This document shows positions 1 through 8,550 of a stretch of DNA of 41,629 nucleotides, piece by piece. Position 1 is the stretch's first letter; each line of letters starts with the position of its first letter. The translations under genes and the position numbers were made by a program. The stretch spans positions 1 through 41,629 of the forward strand of contig DAHXNK010000009.1 in NCBI GenBank assembly GCA_027365415.1. The letters are read 5' to 3'. This DNA is from Acidobacteriaceae bacterium (GTDB lineage Bacteria; Acidobacteriota; Terriglobia; Terriglobales; Acidobacteriaceae). The notes under the pieces were generated by a model. It saw nothing but the letters and a program-made list of their open reading frames with translations. It was not told the DNA's origin and made no database searches.

Positions 1-62
1 TGTGCAGCGGGGTATAGAGGTTCCGCGTCTGCAAGGATTGCGCGGCAGGGAGCAATTTCGAT

Positions 63-1754
63 TTGAACATGGATGGTTATTCCGGCACCGCTTTGTCCCA
101 TGCCAGTGCGCTGTTTTGCGACTACATCTCCGATGTTGCCGGAGTACCGGATCAAGCGCGGGCTGGAGTGCTACATGGAGCGATGGATGCTTTCTATTCT
201 TCGCTGCGGCGGGGCACGGCTTGGATGCAGTCGTCGTCGATGATGGACGCGAAGACGCGTGCCGACGTTGCCTGTCTGCTTGCCGCGCACAATCAAGCAT
301 GGGGTGCGGGAACGGAGACGCTGGCCCAACTGGAGCGGTTGGCCGACGGCGCCAGAGCCGTTGTCACTGGCCAGCAGGTCGGACTGTTTGGCGGCCCGCT
401 GCTGACGCTGCTCAAAGCGGCGACGGCCATTCGCCGCGCCGAAGATGCCTCGCGCGCTGGATCTCCCCATGTGCCGATCTTCTGGCTAGCCAGCGAGGAT
501 CACGATCTGGCTGAGGTGGATCACGCAGTTTTCCCCGACGGAATTTCCGCTGCGAAAAAAACATTGGGCAGCGATGACGGATTGCGAACGCTGCGGCTGG
601 CGACATCGCATGCGCGCGCCTTGCCGGTGGGGAATATTCCTTTGGGCGCGGACATGGCTCCGCTGTTGGAAGAATTGCAGTCGTTGCTGGGCAGCGGCCC
701 GGCCTATGATTTGCTGGCTGCCTGCTATCGTCCAGAAGCGACCTATGCCGAGGCATTTGGCAGGCTGCTGCTGCGTGTTTTTGCGCGGCATGGGTTGATT
801 GTTATGGATGCCTCTTCGCGCCCCTTCCACGCGCTGGCGCGGCCTGTCTTGCGGACGGCGATTACGCAGGCGGCCCCGTTGCGCGAGGCTCTGCTGGAAC
901 GCTCGCGGACGCTCGAAGCCGCTGGATATCATGTGCAGGTGCGGGTTGCGGAGTCCTCCAGCCTGCTCTTTCTTCTGGACGAAACGACTGGCGCGCGCGT
1001 GGCACTACATCTGCATTCGGGGGAGGACTGGAAGGCTGGGGGTCGCGCCTACAGCACAGCAGCGTTGTTGGATATTTTGGAGGCGACGCCAGAGCGCTTC
1101 AGCCCGAATGCGCTGCTGCGTCCGTTGATGCAGGATGCGTTGCTGCCCACCTCGGCCTATATTGGCGGGCCAGCGGAGATTGCCTATTTCGCGCAGTCGC
1201 AGGTGCTCTACGAACGCATTTTGGGGCGGGTGACGCCGATTCTTCCCCGGCTTTCCGCTACGCTGATCGAGCCAGAGATTGCCCACCTGCTGGAACGGTA
1301 TGGGGTGGAATGGGTCGATGTGCTGGACGAGCTAAGAGCAGATACGGGGGCGGTGTCCCTAGCGCAGTGGCTGGCAGCGCGGGCCATGCCTGTGGAAGGC
1401 AAGCATCGGCTGGCGCTGACCGGCGAGGCGCTGGATCGAGAATTGACCGCTCTGACGGCGTGGATGGAGTCCGTGGATGCTGACCTGGGCCGCTCGGCGC
1501 AGACGGCAGCCTCCAAGATGCGATATCAGATGAATCGGATGCGCCGCCTAGCGGCCAACTTTGAACGGGAGCGCGCGCCCTCTCTGCGCCGCCACGCTGC
1601 CCAGTTGCGCCAGCATCTCCACCCCACAGGCCATTTGCAGGAGCGCGTGCTGGCGGCGGCGTGGTTTTTGCAGCGCGATCCAGAGGCGCTCGCGTCGCTG
1701 CTGGTGCAGAGCGCCGAGGGCGCCTGTGACAGGCATCACGCCATCCGACTGTAG
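63..1754 (+). CDS. bshC: BshC, putative cysteine ligase of bacillithiol synthesis
   Basis: Bacillithiol is a low-molecular-weight thiol; BshC is thought to add cysteine to glucosaminyl-malate in the last step, in the cytoplasm. The 563-residue length fits the family. Recognisable family segments are VVTGQQVGLFGGPLL near residue 100, FWLASEDHDLAEVDH near residue 140, and the C-terminal helical part rich in Arg and Leu. Start: TTG at 63 is 10 bases after GGGAG (48-52); ATG at 69 is the alternative but lies 16 bases away, so TTG is slightly preferred. The first 62 bases probably hold the end of an upstream gene; one frame ends with TGA at 64-66, overlapping the TTG, which would couple the two genes, but that tail is too short to identify. 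Family call is firm; the exact reaction is from family knowledge. Confidence 0.93.
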   Translation: MNMDGYSGTALSHASALFCDYISDVAGVPDQARAGVLHGAMDAFYSSLRRGTAWMQSSSMMDAKTRADVACLLAAHNQAWGAGTETLAQLERLADGARAVVTGQQVGLFGGPLLTLLKAATAIRRAEDASRAGSPHVPIFWLASEDHDLAEVDHAVFPDGISAAKKTLGSDDGLRTLRLATSHARALPVGNIPLGADMAPLLEELQSLLGSGPAYDLLAACYRPEATYAEAFGRLLLRVFARHGLIVMDASSRPFHALARPVLRTAITQAAPLREALLERSRTLEAAGYHVQVRVAESSSLLFLLDETTGARVALHLHSGEDWKAGGRAYSTAALLDILEATPERFSPNALLRPLMQDALLPTSAYIGGPAEIAYFAQSQVLYERILGRVTPILPRLSATLIEPEIAHLLERYGVEWVDVLDELRADTGAVSLAQWLAARAMPVEGKHRLALTGEALDRELTALTAWMESVDADLGRSAQTAASKMRYQMNRMRRLAANFERERAPSLRRHAAQLRQHLHPTGHLQERVLAAAWFLQRDPEALASLLVQSAEGACDRHHAIRL

Positions 1755-1810
1755 CGATTCTCCTCTGCGGCTGTATTCTGTTTGCAGCGACAATTCTTGG
1801 GAGGCCCGCG

Positions 1811-2122
1811 ATGGCACACAAAGATACGGCGATGTTTGAGGTCTTCTGTCCAGACTGCGGAGCCACAATCAAGGTGGATCCGGCGACGCGGACGGTGATT
1901 GCCCATACGCCTGCTCCCCGCAAGAAAACCTTTGAGGACTTTGATGCCGCCACTCGCGCCCTGCGGGAGCAGGAGACGCGTAAAGAATCCCTGTTCCGGC
2001 AGGCTGTTGATGCAGAGAAGAACAAAGAGGACGTGATGGCGAAGAAATTTTCTGAAGCGCTGCGTAAGGCCAAAGAGTCCCCCGATATCGGCAAGCCACT
2101 GCGGGACTTTGACTTGGACTGA
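1811..2122 (+). CDS. Small CxxC protein, function unknown
   Basis: A 103-residue soluble protein with a good ribosome site (GGGAGG at 1799-1804, just before ATG 1811). The N-terminus carries one CPDC knuckle (FCPDCGATIKVD, residues 13-24), like half of a zinc ribbon; no second cysteine pair is present, so metal binding would need a dimer or a partner. The remainder is highly charged, predicted helical and rich in Lys, Glu and Asp, ending in DFDLD. It starts 56 bases after bshC on the same strand and may be co-transcribed with it. I do not recognise a named family. A thiol- or zinc-related role is only suggested by the cysteine pair and the neighbour. Confidence 0.75.
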   Translation: MAHKDTAMFEVFCPDCGATIKVDPATRTVIAHTPAPRKKTFEDFDAATRALREQETRKESLFRQAVDAEKNKEDVMAKKFSEALRKAKESPDIGKPLRDFDLD

Positions 2123-2530
2123 CCTTTTCGCATCTAGGGTACAAGCATATAATTGGGAGGGCAGCACTGCACAAGTTAACGTTTTGAGGGAGATGGGCTT
2201 CCGTCCCTGAGGGCAGGTTGTCTTGCAATAGGGATTTGTGCGGAGATTCCTTAGGGGAAGTATTGGCTCAGGGGGCAACATTTCCACACAACTGGAGAAT
2301 GTACGTAGAGCGTGTATTTTCACAGTGTTTCTATAGGGATACTCGTTGATTGTTTGTTTTTTGTTTATGTATTCAGTGTGGGGTAGGAGTGTTACATGCG
2401 CCGCAGTGGATGCTGAGAAACCAAGCTCAAAGTTTTTGTTGTTATTTTCATACAGATATGCTACCCTCCGGGAACTTCGAGTTGAGTTCCAGCCGAGAGT
2501 GTGGATTTCTGAGTACGAGAGGTCTGCGTT
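2123..2530. other. 408-bp intergenic region with REP-like remnant and AT-rich promoter zone
   Basis: No convincing gene lies here. A REP-like 19-base element on the minus strand sits at 2195-2213. From about 2330 to 2480 the sequence becomes strikingly T-rich compared with its surroundings, as expected for the promoter region of the large secreted protein that follows. A weak promoter candidate is TTGTTG (about 2438-2443) with TATGCT about 15 bases downstream. I checked for familiar riboswitch cores and saw none. Confidence 0.5.
2195..2213 (-). repeat. REP-like element, degenerate copy
   Basis: Read on the minus strand this is CCCTCAGGGACGGAAGCCC. It matches 17 of 19 bases of the element at 6472-6490 (CCCTCAGGGGCTGAAGCCC). 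Both copies lie between genes and flank the same large gene. Similar palindromic 'CTCAGGGGCT(A/G)AAGCCCC' units are scattered in acidobacterial genomes as I recall them; that link is from memory and not tested here. Confidence 0.5.
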
Positions 2531-5500
2531 ATGTTTCAACATCGATCATTTCGGTCGTTCCACTGCGGAAGTTCGCGTAGCATTGTGCCGTTCGTTGGCT
2601 GCCTCATGTCGTCCTTTGCCTACATGCTGGGGATTGCGTTGGCGGCTTCCACCGCGTATGCACAGGCGGTGTACCAGCCGAGCAGCCCTGCTACCTACGC
2701 GGTCGGCAGCGGCCCACAGGGCGTTGCCGTGGCCGATCTGAATCGTGACGGCAAGCCGGACAGCATCGTGGCCGACAGCACGGCGAACCAGCTCAGCGTG
2801 CTGCTGAGCGGCAGCACAAGCTATACGGTGAACGCATACAGTACGGGATCCGGATCGACCCCTGTTGCGGTTGCGGTGGTGCCGGACTTTGCAAACTCTG
2901 GATTGCCTGCGGTGGCCGTGGTCGAGCAGGGAGCGGGTGTTGTTGCCATCTACACGGATTCGACGGCTGGGGCATTGACGCTGGACACAGCCTACACCGT
3001 GGGGGCCTCGCCGACAGCAATTGTCGTAGGGGACTTCAATAACGATGGCATTCCCGATCTAGCTGTGACCTATCCCGGCGGTGTGACCGTCCTGTTGGGC
3101 AGCGCCAATGGCACGTTCAATCCAGGAGCGGGTGCCAGTGTGGGCACGGGTCTGGTTGCTCTGGCTGCGGGACATTTTGATACTACGCAGAATCTCGATT
3201 TGGCCGTAGTGGATCAGGCGAATAATCAGGTGGATGTCCTGATTGGCGACGGCGCTGGTGGCTTTACTGTGGGCACAACGAACGCGGTGGGAACCAAGCC
3301 CACCTCCGTTGCCGTGGCAGACTTCAATATGGATCACAAGCAAGATATTGCCGTCGGCAACTACACGGATGGCACGGTGAGCGTGCTGCTGGGCAATGGG
3401 AACGATACCTTCCAGGCGCAGACAACTTCTCCCGCCGGCGGTACGGTGCAGGCGCTTGTCGTCGCGGATATCAACAACGATGGGATTCCTGACATTGCCG
3501 TAACCAATGCGGCGGCTGGCACGACAGGCAATACCCTTGGAGTTTTGATTGGGGTTGGCAATGGAACCTTTCAGCAGGTATTGAATCCGCCGCTCTCCGG
3601 TAGTCCGTATGGGCTGGCCGTTATGGATTTCAGTCGAGATGGCAAGCCCGGTCTGGTGGTGACGCAGAACACGGCCAGCTCCATCAGCGTTTTGTTGAAC
3701 AACACCTTGCAGACGCCCATGCCGGGAGGACGGAACTTTGCGGCTCCGACGCAACCGCCGGGAACGGGCAACATGGCGGTTTCCGTGGCTACGGCGGACG
3801 TGAATGGCGATGGTATCCCCGACATCGTGGTTGCCTATTTTGAGGACTACACCGTCGGCGTGATGCTGGGTAACGGCAATGGAACCTTCCAGGCGCAGAG
3901 CGTATACAGCGTCGGCAAGCATCCCTACTCGGTTGCCGTTGCGGATTTGAATCACGATGGCTGCCCGGATATTGTCACGGCCAATGAAAACGACGGTACC
4001 ATCAGCGTGCTGCTCAACACTTGCAACGGAACGGGTTCCTTTGGCGCGGCAACAACCTACAACGTAGGAAGTCTGCCCACAGGCGTGGCTATTGGTGATG
4101 TGAATGGCGATGGCATTCCCGATCTTGCCGTTGCCAACTACGGCAGCAATGACGTTTCGATCTTGATCGGCAATGGATCTGGAGGCTTTACCCCCGGCCC
4201 AACGCCCACGCTGGCTGGACAGACCGGGCCGTATAACGTGGTGATTGCAGACTTCAACGGCGATGGCAAGCGGGACGTTGCTTTTACGAACAATCTTTCG
4301 GCCAGTATGGAAGTGTACCTAGGCAATGGCGATGGATCTTTCCAGTCCCCTGGAATTTACTCCATCCCGAATGCGCCGCCATCGTCCGGTGGTGCCCCTG
4401 CAGGGACAGTTGCTTATCCTGCAGGCATTGTTGTTGGCGACTTTAACCGGGATGGGAAGCTGGACATTGCCACAGGCAATACCACGTCCAACAACATTGG
4501 CATGTTTTTGGGAAATGGCAATGGTACGTTCAATGTCAGTTTGGTGCCGACTTTGAACTTTCCGGTCTCACTCGCCGTGGGGGATATGAACGGAGATGGC
4601 ATTCCTGATATCGTGAATGTCGATCCCAATTACAACGTGGTCACGGTTCTGCTGGGCAAGGGCGATGGAACCTTCGCGCCACGCGGACCGTTGCAATTCC
4701 CCACCAATACCTACACAAACAACAGCAAGACCACGGAAAACCCTGGGCAGCAGCCGTGGGGCGTGGCGCTGGCGGATTTCAACAACGATGGCAAGCTGGA
4801 CATTGTGACAGCCGATACCATTGAGCAATATAACCTGACCCGGCCATATGAGCAGCCCGCTTTGGGCGCGACTCTCGGCGTTTCGGTCAGCAACACCAGC
4901 GTGCTGCTCAATGGCTCCGGCACAGATTTGAGCATGAGCATTAGTCCGAGCGGAAGCATTTCAGACACGACCCCGGTGACGTTCACGGCGTTGCTGACTC
5001 CACCTTTAAGCCCCATCACGCCGACCGGATCGGTGACATTTGAAGATACCAACGGCACGCAACTGGGCGTTGGCCCGGTACCGCTCAGTAGTGGTTCGGC
5101 TTCTCTGACATTGCAGAATCTCGGCAGTGGGCATCACATCATCAGCGCCCTGTACTCTGGAGATGTCAATTATCAGCCGAATACCAATGTGGCTGGTAAC
5201 GTTCAGGTAAGCGTGGCAGGAACTGCGGTCAGCGTTTCGATTAGCCCTGACACCATGTCGTATGGTTCGGGGATTACCCTTACGGTGAATGCGATCGTGT
5301 ACGGCTCCAACAACGTTCCTCCAACCGGAACGGTGCAGATTTTCTTCTACACTCCTTCGGGCACAGAGATTTACGTTTGCGATCAGTATGGAAACTGTCC
5401 TGGAAATTTCCCCATCTCGTCCTTGGGCGGAAGCAACTCCGGCGTGACCTTGACCCTCAGCGATCCCAATGGTGTACTGCAGGTGGGTACCTACGAATTC

Positions 5501-6349
5501 TATGCCTCGTATAGCGGCGACAGCACATACGCTCCCGGGACTTCGCCCAATGTTCAATTTACTGTGACTCCGGTTGCGCCGGTCGTGAATTTGAACTGCA
5601 ACAGTGCAATAAACAACAACAACGGCACGTACACGGAGCATTGCACGGCAGTGGTTACATACAATGGAAACCCGATAACCTCCGGCACTGTGGACTTCTC
5701 TTACACCGGTGGATCGACGACGGCGGTGTTGATCCGAGACTGGGGCGGCACTTACGAGGCGAAGTATGCATTCACTGTGCCTTCAAGCGAGATCACTGAT
5801 CCTGACGGAGATGGCGATGCCGACTTTAACGGAACCGTGACGGCGACCTATACAGGAAGTAGTACCTACTCCTCCGCGACATCCACGTTCTGCTTCAGTG
5901 GATGCACCAGTCCGTCGGTATACAACTATGCTCGCCACACTGCGATGGTTCCTTGGACTGGATCCCAACCCCCGACTCAGGCTCCGGTTCCAAACGGCAG
6001 CAACGCGTTCCAGGGATTTGGTGGCCCTGGTTATGGCGGCCCTGGTCAATTTGGCCGAATTCCCTATGGGAACTCGTCCTTCCAGCCTAAGCGCTTCAAT
6101 CCGTTCAGAGCTAGCACACGGACGCCAGTGAGCGGCAATGTGCAACGTGGATACTTTGGCAAGCCCGGAATGCCGCCGCCCAGTCAGATCAACAACGGCG
6201 CTGCAGGAAGCGGAACGGGAACACAGTCGCCAACGCCAAGACCAACGCCTGCGCCAACGTCTACCCCTGCTCCAACGCCGAGGCCAAAGCCGGGGCCAGG
6301 CTGGTGGCGGGATCCGGGGATGTCCGGCCCCGGATGGCAGGCGCCGTAG
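2531..6349 (+). CDS. Giant secreted FG-GAP/VCBS beta-propeller protein with Ig-like domains
   Basis: A 1272-residue exported protein. Residues 1-45 form a long signal peptide with a hydrophobic core and an Ala-x-Ala-type end (TAYAQ). Residues about 55-790 hold about 14 repeats of roughly 50-60 residues: 12 carry a calcium-binding DxNxDGxxD-type loop (for example DFNNDGIPD, DVNGDGIPD, DFNRDGKLD) and two are degenerate. This is the FG-GAP/VCBS pattern and would fit two seven-bladed propellers. Three Ig-like beta domains of the Big_3 type follow (about 799-890, 898-1010, 1017-1110). The tail from about 1122 is rich in Gly, Pro and Thr, ending in PT-type repeats and Trp. No transmembrane anchor, sortase or PEP-CTERM signal is seen. 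GAGAGG at 2516-2521 supports ATG 2531. Such proteins usually act in surface adhesion or carbohydrate contact; the target here is unknown. Confidence 0.9.
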   Translation: MFQHRSFRSFHCGSSRSIVPFVGCLMSSFAYMLGIALAASTAYAQAVYQPSSPATYAVGSGPQGVAVADLNRDGKPDSIVADSTANQLSVLLSGSTSYTVNAYSTGSGSTPVAVAVVPDFANSGLPAVAVVEQGAGVVAIYTDSTAGALTLDTAYTVGASPTAIVVGDFNNDGIPDLAVTYPGGVTVLLGSANGTFNPGAGASVGTGLVALAAGHFDTTQNLDLAVVDQANNQVDVLIGDGAGGFTVGTTNAVGTKPTSVAVADFNMDHKQDIAVGNYTDGTVSVLLGNGNDTFQAQTTSPAGGTVQALVVADINNDGIPDIAVTNAAAGTTGNTLGVLIGVGNGTFQQVLNPPLSGSPYGLAVMDFSRDGKPGLVVTQNTASSISVLLNNTLQTPMPGGRNFAAPTQPPGTGNMAVSVATADVNGDGIPDIVVAYFEDYTVGVMLGNGNGTFQAQSVYSVGKHPYSVAVADLNHDGCPDIVTANENDGTISVLLNTCNGTGSFGAATTYNVGSLPTGVAIGDVNGDGIPDLAVANYGSNDVSILIGNGSGGFTPGPTPTLAGQTGPYNVVIADFNGDGKRDVAFTNNLSASMEVYLGNGDGSFQSPGIYSIPNAPPSSGGAPAGTVAYPAGIVVGDFNRDGKLDIATGNTTSNNIGMFLGNGNGTFNVSLVPTLNFPVSLAVGDMNGDGIPDIVNVDPNYNVVTVLLGKGDGTFAPRGPLQFPTNTYTNNSKTTENPGQQPWGVALADFNNDGKLDIVTADTIEQYNLTRPYEQPALGATLGVSVSNTSVLLNGSGTDLSMSISPSGSISDTTPVTFTALLTPPLSPITPTGSVTFEDTNGTQLGVGPVPLSSGSASLTLQNLGSGHHIISALYSGDVNYQPNTNVAGNVQVSVAGTAVSVSISPDTMSYGSGITLTVNAIVYGSNNVPPTGTVQIFFYTPSGTEIYVCDQYGNCPGNFPISSLGGSNSGVTLTLSDPNGVLQVGTYEFYASYSGDSTYAPGTSPNVQFTVTPVAPVVNLNCNSAINNNNGTYTEHCTAVVTYNGNPITSGTVDFSYTGGSTTAVLIRDWGGTYEAKYAFTVPSSEITDPDGDGDADFNGTVTATYTGSSTYSSATSTFCFSGCTSPSVYNYARHTAMVPWTGSQPPTQAPVPNGSNAFQGFGGPGYGGPGQFGRIPYGNSSFQPKRFNPFRASTRTPVSGNVQRGYFGKPGMPPPSQINNGAAGSGTGTQSPTPRPTPAPTSTPAPTPRPKPGPGWWRDPGMSGPGWQAP

Positions 6350-6357
6350 AGCAACCC

Positions 6358-6412
6358 ACTCCATAACGCAAAGAGGCCGCGCATGTTGCGCGGCCTCTTT
6401 GCGTTATGGAGT
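6358..6412. terminator. 25-bp perfect inverted repeat, probable bidirectional terminator
   Basis: The arms 6358-6382 and 6388-6412 are exact reverse complements (25 bp) around a 5-base loop (ATGTT). The core is AAAGAGGCCGCGC facing GCGCGGCCTCTTT, typical of terminators. It lies 9 bases after the stop of the giant secreted protein and upstream of the end of the oppositely oriented GH57 gene, so it can stop transcripts from both sides. There is no long T-tract after the full stem; the T-run (CTCTTT) is inside the arm. Confidence 0.85.
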
Positions 6413-6470
6413 CAGAAGGACAATACAATTTCCAGTGGAAAATGGGCAAGCAATTCAGCTTGCAAGGTCA

Positions 6471-6532
6471 TCCCTCAGGGGCTGAAGCCCGAAGGAATTT
6501 TGCAGAGATATCGGACGGGCTTGAAGCCCGTC
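6471..6532. repeat. REP-like element with two palindromes
   Basis: Two short palindromes sit 23 bases apart: GGGCT-GA-AGCCC (6479-6490) and GACGGGCT-TGA-AGCCCGTC (6514-6532, 8-bp arms). Preceded by TCCCTCAGG and followed by CCCCTTCAA. The layout, two related palindromes in an intergenic gap between convergent genes, is that of a REP/BIME-type element. A degenerate copy is present at 2195-2213. Confidence 0.65.
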
Positions 6533-6576
6533 CCCTTCAAGTCAAATTCAAATTGCCCCACTGCCGAACCAATGAC

Positions 6577-8313
6577 CTACGCTCTCGCAGCCCACAGCGA
6601 AGGATCAATCTGGGCGAAGACGCTGTCCTGGGTTTCAATCTCCGCCAGCAGCGTGCTCTGAGCGTCGGAGATGGCTCCCGTGGCAAGGAATGCCTGCCAT
6701 GCCTCCTGCGTGCTGCGGAAGGATTCTAGGTGATTCAGGAAGCGCTCCTCGGCGTAGTCGCGGGCGGCTTCTGTGGTGATGAGGAACTGCCAGTCGGAGG
6801 ATTCCAGCAAGAGAAGCTCCCGACACATCTGCTTCAGGATGCGCTCCCCGGTGGGATTGCCGCGCCATTGCGTGGAGCTGGCGGCCTCGCGCACGGCGGA
6901 TTCTGCCGGATAAATGTGCCGCCAAGTCCAGCGCGTCTCTGGGTTCAGCCAGACCTCATTGGTGCCGTTCTTGCCCCAGGAGCCTTCCTCCAGCGCCAGA
7001 TATCCGGTGGCTGGATACTTATCGAGATATTCGGAGCAGGTGGTGAGAGCAATGGGAAGGTTCTTTTCCGCGATGACGCGGGCCACATGCTCCAGCCAGA
7101 GTACCCCCTCATACCACCAATGGCCGAAGAGTTCCGCATCAAAGGGAGCAGACAGGATAGGCGGAACGCGGCCTCCAAAGCTGGGTTGAAGCGCCTCCAT
7201 GACCAAGTTGACGAAATGCTCGGCGTGGGCGCGCGCGCGCTCCGCAGCCTTCTCCGGGAAATACGGAGTTTTGAAGGCCATGTCGATCTTGGAGTGTGTG
7301 ACCTGCCAGTAGCGATGTCCGCCGGGCCAGCGTTTTTTATGGAAATCCAGATAGTGGCTGTCGCCTGGATATCCGGCATCGCCGCTCCAGACCTGTAGGC
7401 CGGTGCGCGGGTCGCGTGGGAAGACGGCTACCGGATGCTCGTGGGCATGGGGGCCATCGGCGAAATAGGGTCGATACAGCGAGCGGTGGGAGGCTCCGGT
7501 TTCGATGGCGAGCGCGGCAGCCACGCCGACGGCACCGCCAGCGCGCAGCTCGTAGGGCGTGAACAGAACGGACTCTTCGACCAGATGGGTATCGACGAAA
7601 AAATAGTCGATGCCATTTTGCCCCAGCGCGTCCTCCACCCCAATGCGGTTGAATCCATTCCACGGCTTGGTGCTGCCCTCTGGCAGGATGGGAAAGTTCC
7701 ACGGCCCCGCCGGACGGTAGGCGCACTCTGGCAGCCAGATGCCGCGTGGCTTGCGTCCAATGTGGTGTTCGTAGGTATCCACGCCGGTCTTCACCTGGGC
7801 CAGAACGGATTCATCGGTGCCCAGCAGTGGAAAGTAGCCGTGCGTAGCGGCGCAGGTGATGATTTCAATCAGGCCAGCCTGTTGCGCTTCGCGGAATCCG
7901 CGCACGATGTCTCCGTCGAGGGCTTCAAAATCGGCGAGCGCCTGCGTGAAGAATTTCTCCCAATATCGAGATGTCTCGGCAAAGTGGGGTTCGCCGTTCT
8001 GGCTGAAGTAGGCTTCGTCCTCGCGCGCGGAGACGATCTTGCGCTGGACGTATTCAGGGAAGGCTTCCCTGAATACGGGATGCGCCAGTTGCTCCAGCAA
8101 AATCGGCGAAAGATTCAGATTGGCTTTGAGGGTGATGCCGTCCCGCTTCAGATTCCGCAGGGCGCGCAGCAAGGGAAGATAGGTTTCCGCAGCGGCTTCC
8201 AGCAGCCATTCCAGGCCATGCGGCCAGGTTCCATGATTGACGACATAGGGCAGGTGGGCGTGCAACGTGAAGGACAGAAAACCAGAGACGTTGTTTCGCG
8301 TCGATTGTGTCAT
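6577..8313 (-). CDS. GH57 1,4-alpha-glucan branching enzyme (DUF1957 type)
   Basis: A 578-residue cytoplasmic glycoside hydrolase family 57 enzyme that would make alpha-1,6 branches in glycogen-like glucan. The GH57 motifs appear in order: HAHLPYV (residues 18-24), THGYFPLL (158-165), GIWLPECAYRP with the nucleophile Glu196, and APFDAELFGHWWYEG with the general acid Asp392. The C-terminal helical domain with GSWGKNGTNEVWLN and WRHIYPAE matches the branching-enzyme subgroup (TK1436-like) rather than amylopullulanases. ATG 8313 is chosen over GTG 8322 because AGG lies about 10 bases ahead of it. It follows the coiled-coil gene by 237 bases; no other glycogen gene is in the window. Branching activity is inferred from subgroup similarity. 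Confidence 0.88.
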   Translation of the reverse strand: MTQSTRNNVSGFLSFTLHAHLPYVVNHGTWPHGLEWLLEAAAETYLPLLRALRNLKRDGITLKANLNLSPILLEQLAHPVFREAFPEYVQRKIVSAREDEAYFSQNGEPHFAETSRYWEKFFTQALADFEALDGDIVRGFREAQQAGLIEIITCAATHGYFPLLGTDESVLAQVKTGVDTYEHHIGRKPRGIWLPECAYRPAGPWNFPILPEGSTKPWNGFNRIGVEDALGQNGIDYFFVDTHLVEESVLFTPYELRAGGAVGVAAALAIETGASHRSLYRPYFADGPHAHEHPVAVFPRDPRTGLQVWSGDAGYPGDSHYLDFHKKRWPGGHRYWQVTHSKIDMAFKTPYFPEKAAERARAHAEHFVNLVMEALQPSFGGRVPPILSAPFDAELFGHWWYEGVLWLEHVARVIAEKNLPIALTTCSEYLDKYPATGYLALEEGSWGKNGTNEVWLNPETRWTWRHIYPAESAVREAASSTQWRGNPTGERILKQMCRELLLLESSDWQFLITTEAARDYAEERFLNHLESFRSTQEAWQAFLATGAISDAQSTLLAEIETQDSVFAQIDPSLWAARA

Positions 8314-8550
8314 ACAGGGCACCTGAATGCAATTTCGATTGGTAGTGCGATTTCGCTGAATGGTTCTTTATTTCTACGATGGTGGCGCGGTATGACCGAC
8401 AGACTCCACCCATGCTGACTGCCGAAAAAGCGTCTACGGCCATTGTAGTCTTTCTATGCGTTTTTTCGGCAGTGTTGTACATCACACTCCGCAGTTTCGC
8501 AGAACTTTTCCTGCATCCCTGCCTGCGCGGATAATGCGATGCCACGAATT

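Noticed and set aside
1258-2133. 291-residue minus-strand open frame
   Set aside because: It runs opposite to bshC and the small CxxC gene, both of which have family motifs or a ribosome site; its own sequence is Arg/Pro/Ser-rich, a typical shadow.
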